A DNA stretch of 7,390 nt from Eubacterium sp. (GTDB taxonomy: Bacteria > Bacillota > Clostridia > Oscillospirales > Acutalibacteraceae). The stretch spans positions 1 through 7,390 of the forward strand of contig JAIDEF010000374.1 in NCBI GenBank assembly GCA_029054965.1, written 5' to 3'. The stretch's first letter is position 1. The number at the start of each line of letters is the position of its first letter. Positions 5,973 to 7,390 of the stretch are shown one piece after another. The notes beneath the pieces are model-generated. The model was not told where the DNA came from and made no database searches. It saw only the letters and a program-made list of their open reading frames with translations. Both the position numbers and the translations under genes were made by a program.

Positions 5973-7367
5973 ATGAAAGATAATAAACAGGTTTTTGAAA
6001 GTTACAGCGTACCTAAGGCAGTTGCCACAATGGCGGTTCCAAGCATGCTGGGTATGCTTATTAATATTGTATATAATCTTGCGGACACATTTTTTGTTGG
6101 TCAGACAGGTGACAGCAATCAGGTTGCAGCTGTAAGCGTGTCAATGCCGTTGTTCTTAATATTCATTGCAGTGGGCAATCTTTTCGGCGTCGGCGGCTGT
6201 GCCTTTATCAGCCGTTCACTGGGTGAGGGCAGACAGGACAGGGTCAAAAAAATCAGCAGCTTCTGTATTTACACCTCAATACTGCTTGGTATTGTTTTAG
6301 GTGTATTATTTATGGCTTTTAAAACACCGCTGCTTTATATGGTTGGTGCCAGCGATAATACAATCGGTTTTGCTTCCGATTATCTCAAATGGGTTGCAAT
6401 CGGTTCCCCCTCTGTTATAACCGCAATCACCGTCTGCAATCTGGTCAGAGGTGAGGGTGCAGCAAAAACATCAATGTTCGGAAGCATTCTCGGTCAGGTT
6501 GTAAATATTGTTTTAGACCCTATTTTTATTCTGTCAGGCGGCGATGAGCTTTTTGGCTTTAAAATGCCGTTTGGTTTTGGCTTAGGTGTTGCAGGTGCCG
6601 CAATTGCAACAGTAATTGGAAATATCTGTTCTGTTATTTTCTTTTTGCTTTACTTCTTGAAAGGCAAAAGTATTCTCAGCATCACACCTAAAAGATACAC
6701 CTTTAAAGATGGTATTGCAAAGGGTGTAATCAACGTCGGTTTGCCTGCAAGCCTTAATAACCTGCTGATGAGCCTTTCAAATATAATTGTTAACATTGTG
6801 CTTGTTTCCTACGGCGATAATGCCGTTGCTGCAATGGGTGTTGCAATGAAAGCAAATATGCTTGTTGTAATGCTGCAAATTGGCTTGGGTCAGGGTGTTC
6901 AGCCCTTAATCGGCTATTGTTACGGTGCAAGAAATTATGACAGAATGAAAAAGTGCCTGCGTTTCAGCATGGCATGCAATATAATTATCGGCACAGTTAT
7001 GACCTTATTCTATGTAGTATTCAAGGAAAATGTAATAAGTATGTTCATTAATGATGCCGGTGTTATTGAGCTTGGTGTAAAAATGCTTATCGCTCTTATG
7101 AGCCCGGGTCCGATTATCGGTATAATGTTTGTTCTCAACTTCTCTTTCCAGGGAATGGGCAAGGGTTTTCAAAGTCTGATTCTTTCAATTGGAAGACAGG
7201 GCTTGATTTATATTCCGCTTTTGTTTATACTAAATGCTGCTGTCGGACTTGACGGCATTATATGGGCACAGGCAAGCGCCGATTATGCCTGTGTAATAAT
7301 GAGCCTTATTATGTGGTTTGTTGTTAAAAAGGGAATTAAAAAACAGACACAGATAAAAAGCATCTGA
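5973..7367 (+). CDS. MATE-family multidrug/cation-coupled efflux transporter
   Basis: The 464-residue polytopic protein has about 12 hydrophobic segments in two similar halves, as expected for a MATE antiporter that exports cationic drugs or metabolites against Na+ or H+. Typical N-lobe marks are DTFFVGQ (38-44), GGCAFISRSLGEG (74-86), LVRGEGAAKTSM (157-168) and LDPIFI (181-186). The C-lobe carries LGQGVQPLIGYCYGARNYDRM (305-325) and FQGMGKGFQSL (392-402). The family resembles the MepA-like branch, but subfamily and substrate are not settled by eye. AGGTG lies 10 nt before the ATG. It begins 23 nt after the rsmA stop with no promoter or terminator between, so co-transcription is likely. Its C-terminus is complete. 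Only 23 nt follow, and no terminator is visible in them. Confidence 0.93.
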   Translation: MKDNKQVFESYSVPKAVATMAVPSMLGMLINIVYNLADTFFVGQTGDSNQVAAVSVSMPLFLIFIAVGNLFGVGGCAFISRSLGEGRQDRVKKISSFCIYTSILLGIVLGVLFMAFKTPLLYMVGASDNTIGFASDYLKWVAIGSPSVITAITVCNLVRGEGAAKTSMFGSILGQVVNIVLDPIFILSGGDELFGFKMPFGFGLGVAGAAIATVIGNICSVIFFLLYFLKGKSILSITPKRYTFKDGIAKGVINVGLPASLNNLLMSLSNIIVNIVLVSYGDNAVAAMGVAMKANMLVVMLQIGLGQGVQPLIGYCYGARNYDRMKKCLRFSMACNIIIGTVMTLFYVVFKENVISMFINDAGVIELGVKMLIALMSPGPIIGIMFVLNFSFQGMGKGFQSLILSIGRQGLIYIPLLFILNAAVGLDGIIWAQASADYACVIMSLIMWFVVKKGIKKQTQIKSI

Positions 7368-7390
7368 TTTTATAAATTATTCTGATTGAA

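Noticed and set aside
1..7390. Mobile elements, CRISPR arrays, tRNA/rRNA genes, riboswitches
   Set aside because: I looked for transposase motifs, regularly spaced repeats, tRNA-like cloverleaf segments and long structured leaders, and recognised none. Every non-coding stretch is shorter than 200 bases.

Overview
The window is A+T-rich, densely coded and typical of a low-GC Gram-positive anaerobe. The best guess is Bacillota, class Clostridia, close to Oscillospiraceae/Ruminococcaceae. This rests on the RsmA N-terminus (MNLYDINTIKRIL), the clostridial style of heterodimeric ABC exporter, an SPxTG-type wall-sorting signal, AGGAGG-like ribosome binding sites and near-consensus sigma-A promoters. 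The assignment is inferred from protein style, not from a search.

Layout from left to right. (1) Positions 1-63, minus strand: the first 21 codons of a gene that runs off the window. (2) 82-113: a rho-independent terminator. (3) 132-674, minus: a small exported protein with a signal peptide, a unique central domain and a C-terminal SPGTG sorting signal. It has its own strong promoter (726-754), and a perfect 12-bp tandem repeat (785-808) lies upstream of that. (4) 822-846: a weak terminator for the next operon. (5) 4936 down to 874, minus: a three-gene operon of a MarR-family regulator, ABC half-transporter A and ABC half-transporter B, joined by two TAATG stop/start overlaps. (6) 4937-5100: a divergent intergenic region with a consensus promoter on each strand and a perfect 26-bp inverted repeat at the start site of the MarR operon. 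(7) 5101-5949 and 5973-7367, plus: rsmA (16S rRNA dimethyladenosine transferase) followed 23 nt later by a MATE-family efflux pump, probably co-transcribed.

How it fits together: the MarR protein most likely represses its own operon through the inverted repeat, and a ligand (possibly a substrate of the pump) relieves repression so that the ABC heterodimer is made. The two ABC subunits show the expected division of labour. Subunit A has a degenerate Walker B/H-loop (Asp, Gln) with a canonical LSGGQ. Subunit B has the catalytic Glu and His with a non-canonical LSQGQ. One ATP site is therefore competent and one degenerate. The opposite strand carries a second predicted drug/cation exporter (MATE) behind a ribosome-modification housekeeping gene, so two unrelated efflux systems sit back to back.

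No CRISPR array, insertion sequence, tRNA or rRNA was recognised, and I see no clearly new multi-gene system. The parts least explained by known families are the small sorted surface protein, the tandem repeat upstream of it, and the truncated gene at the left edge.
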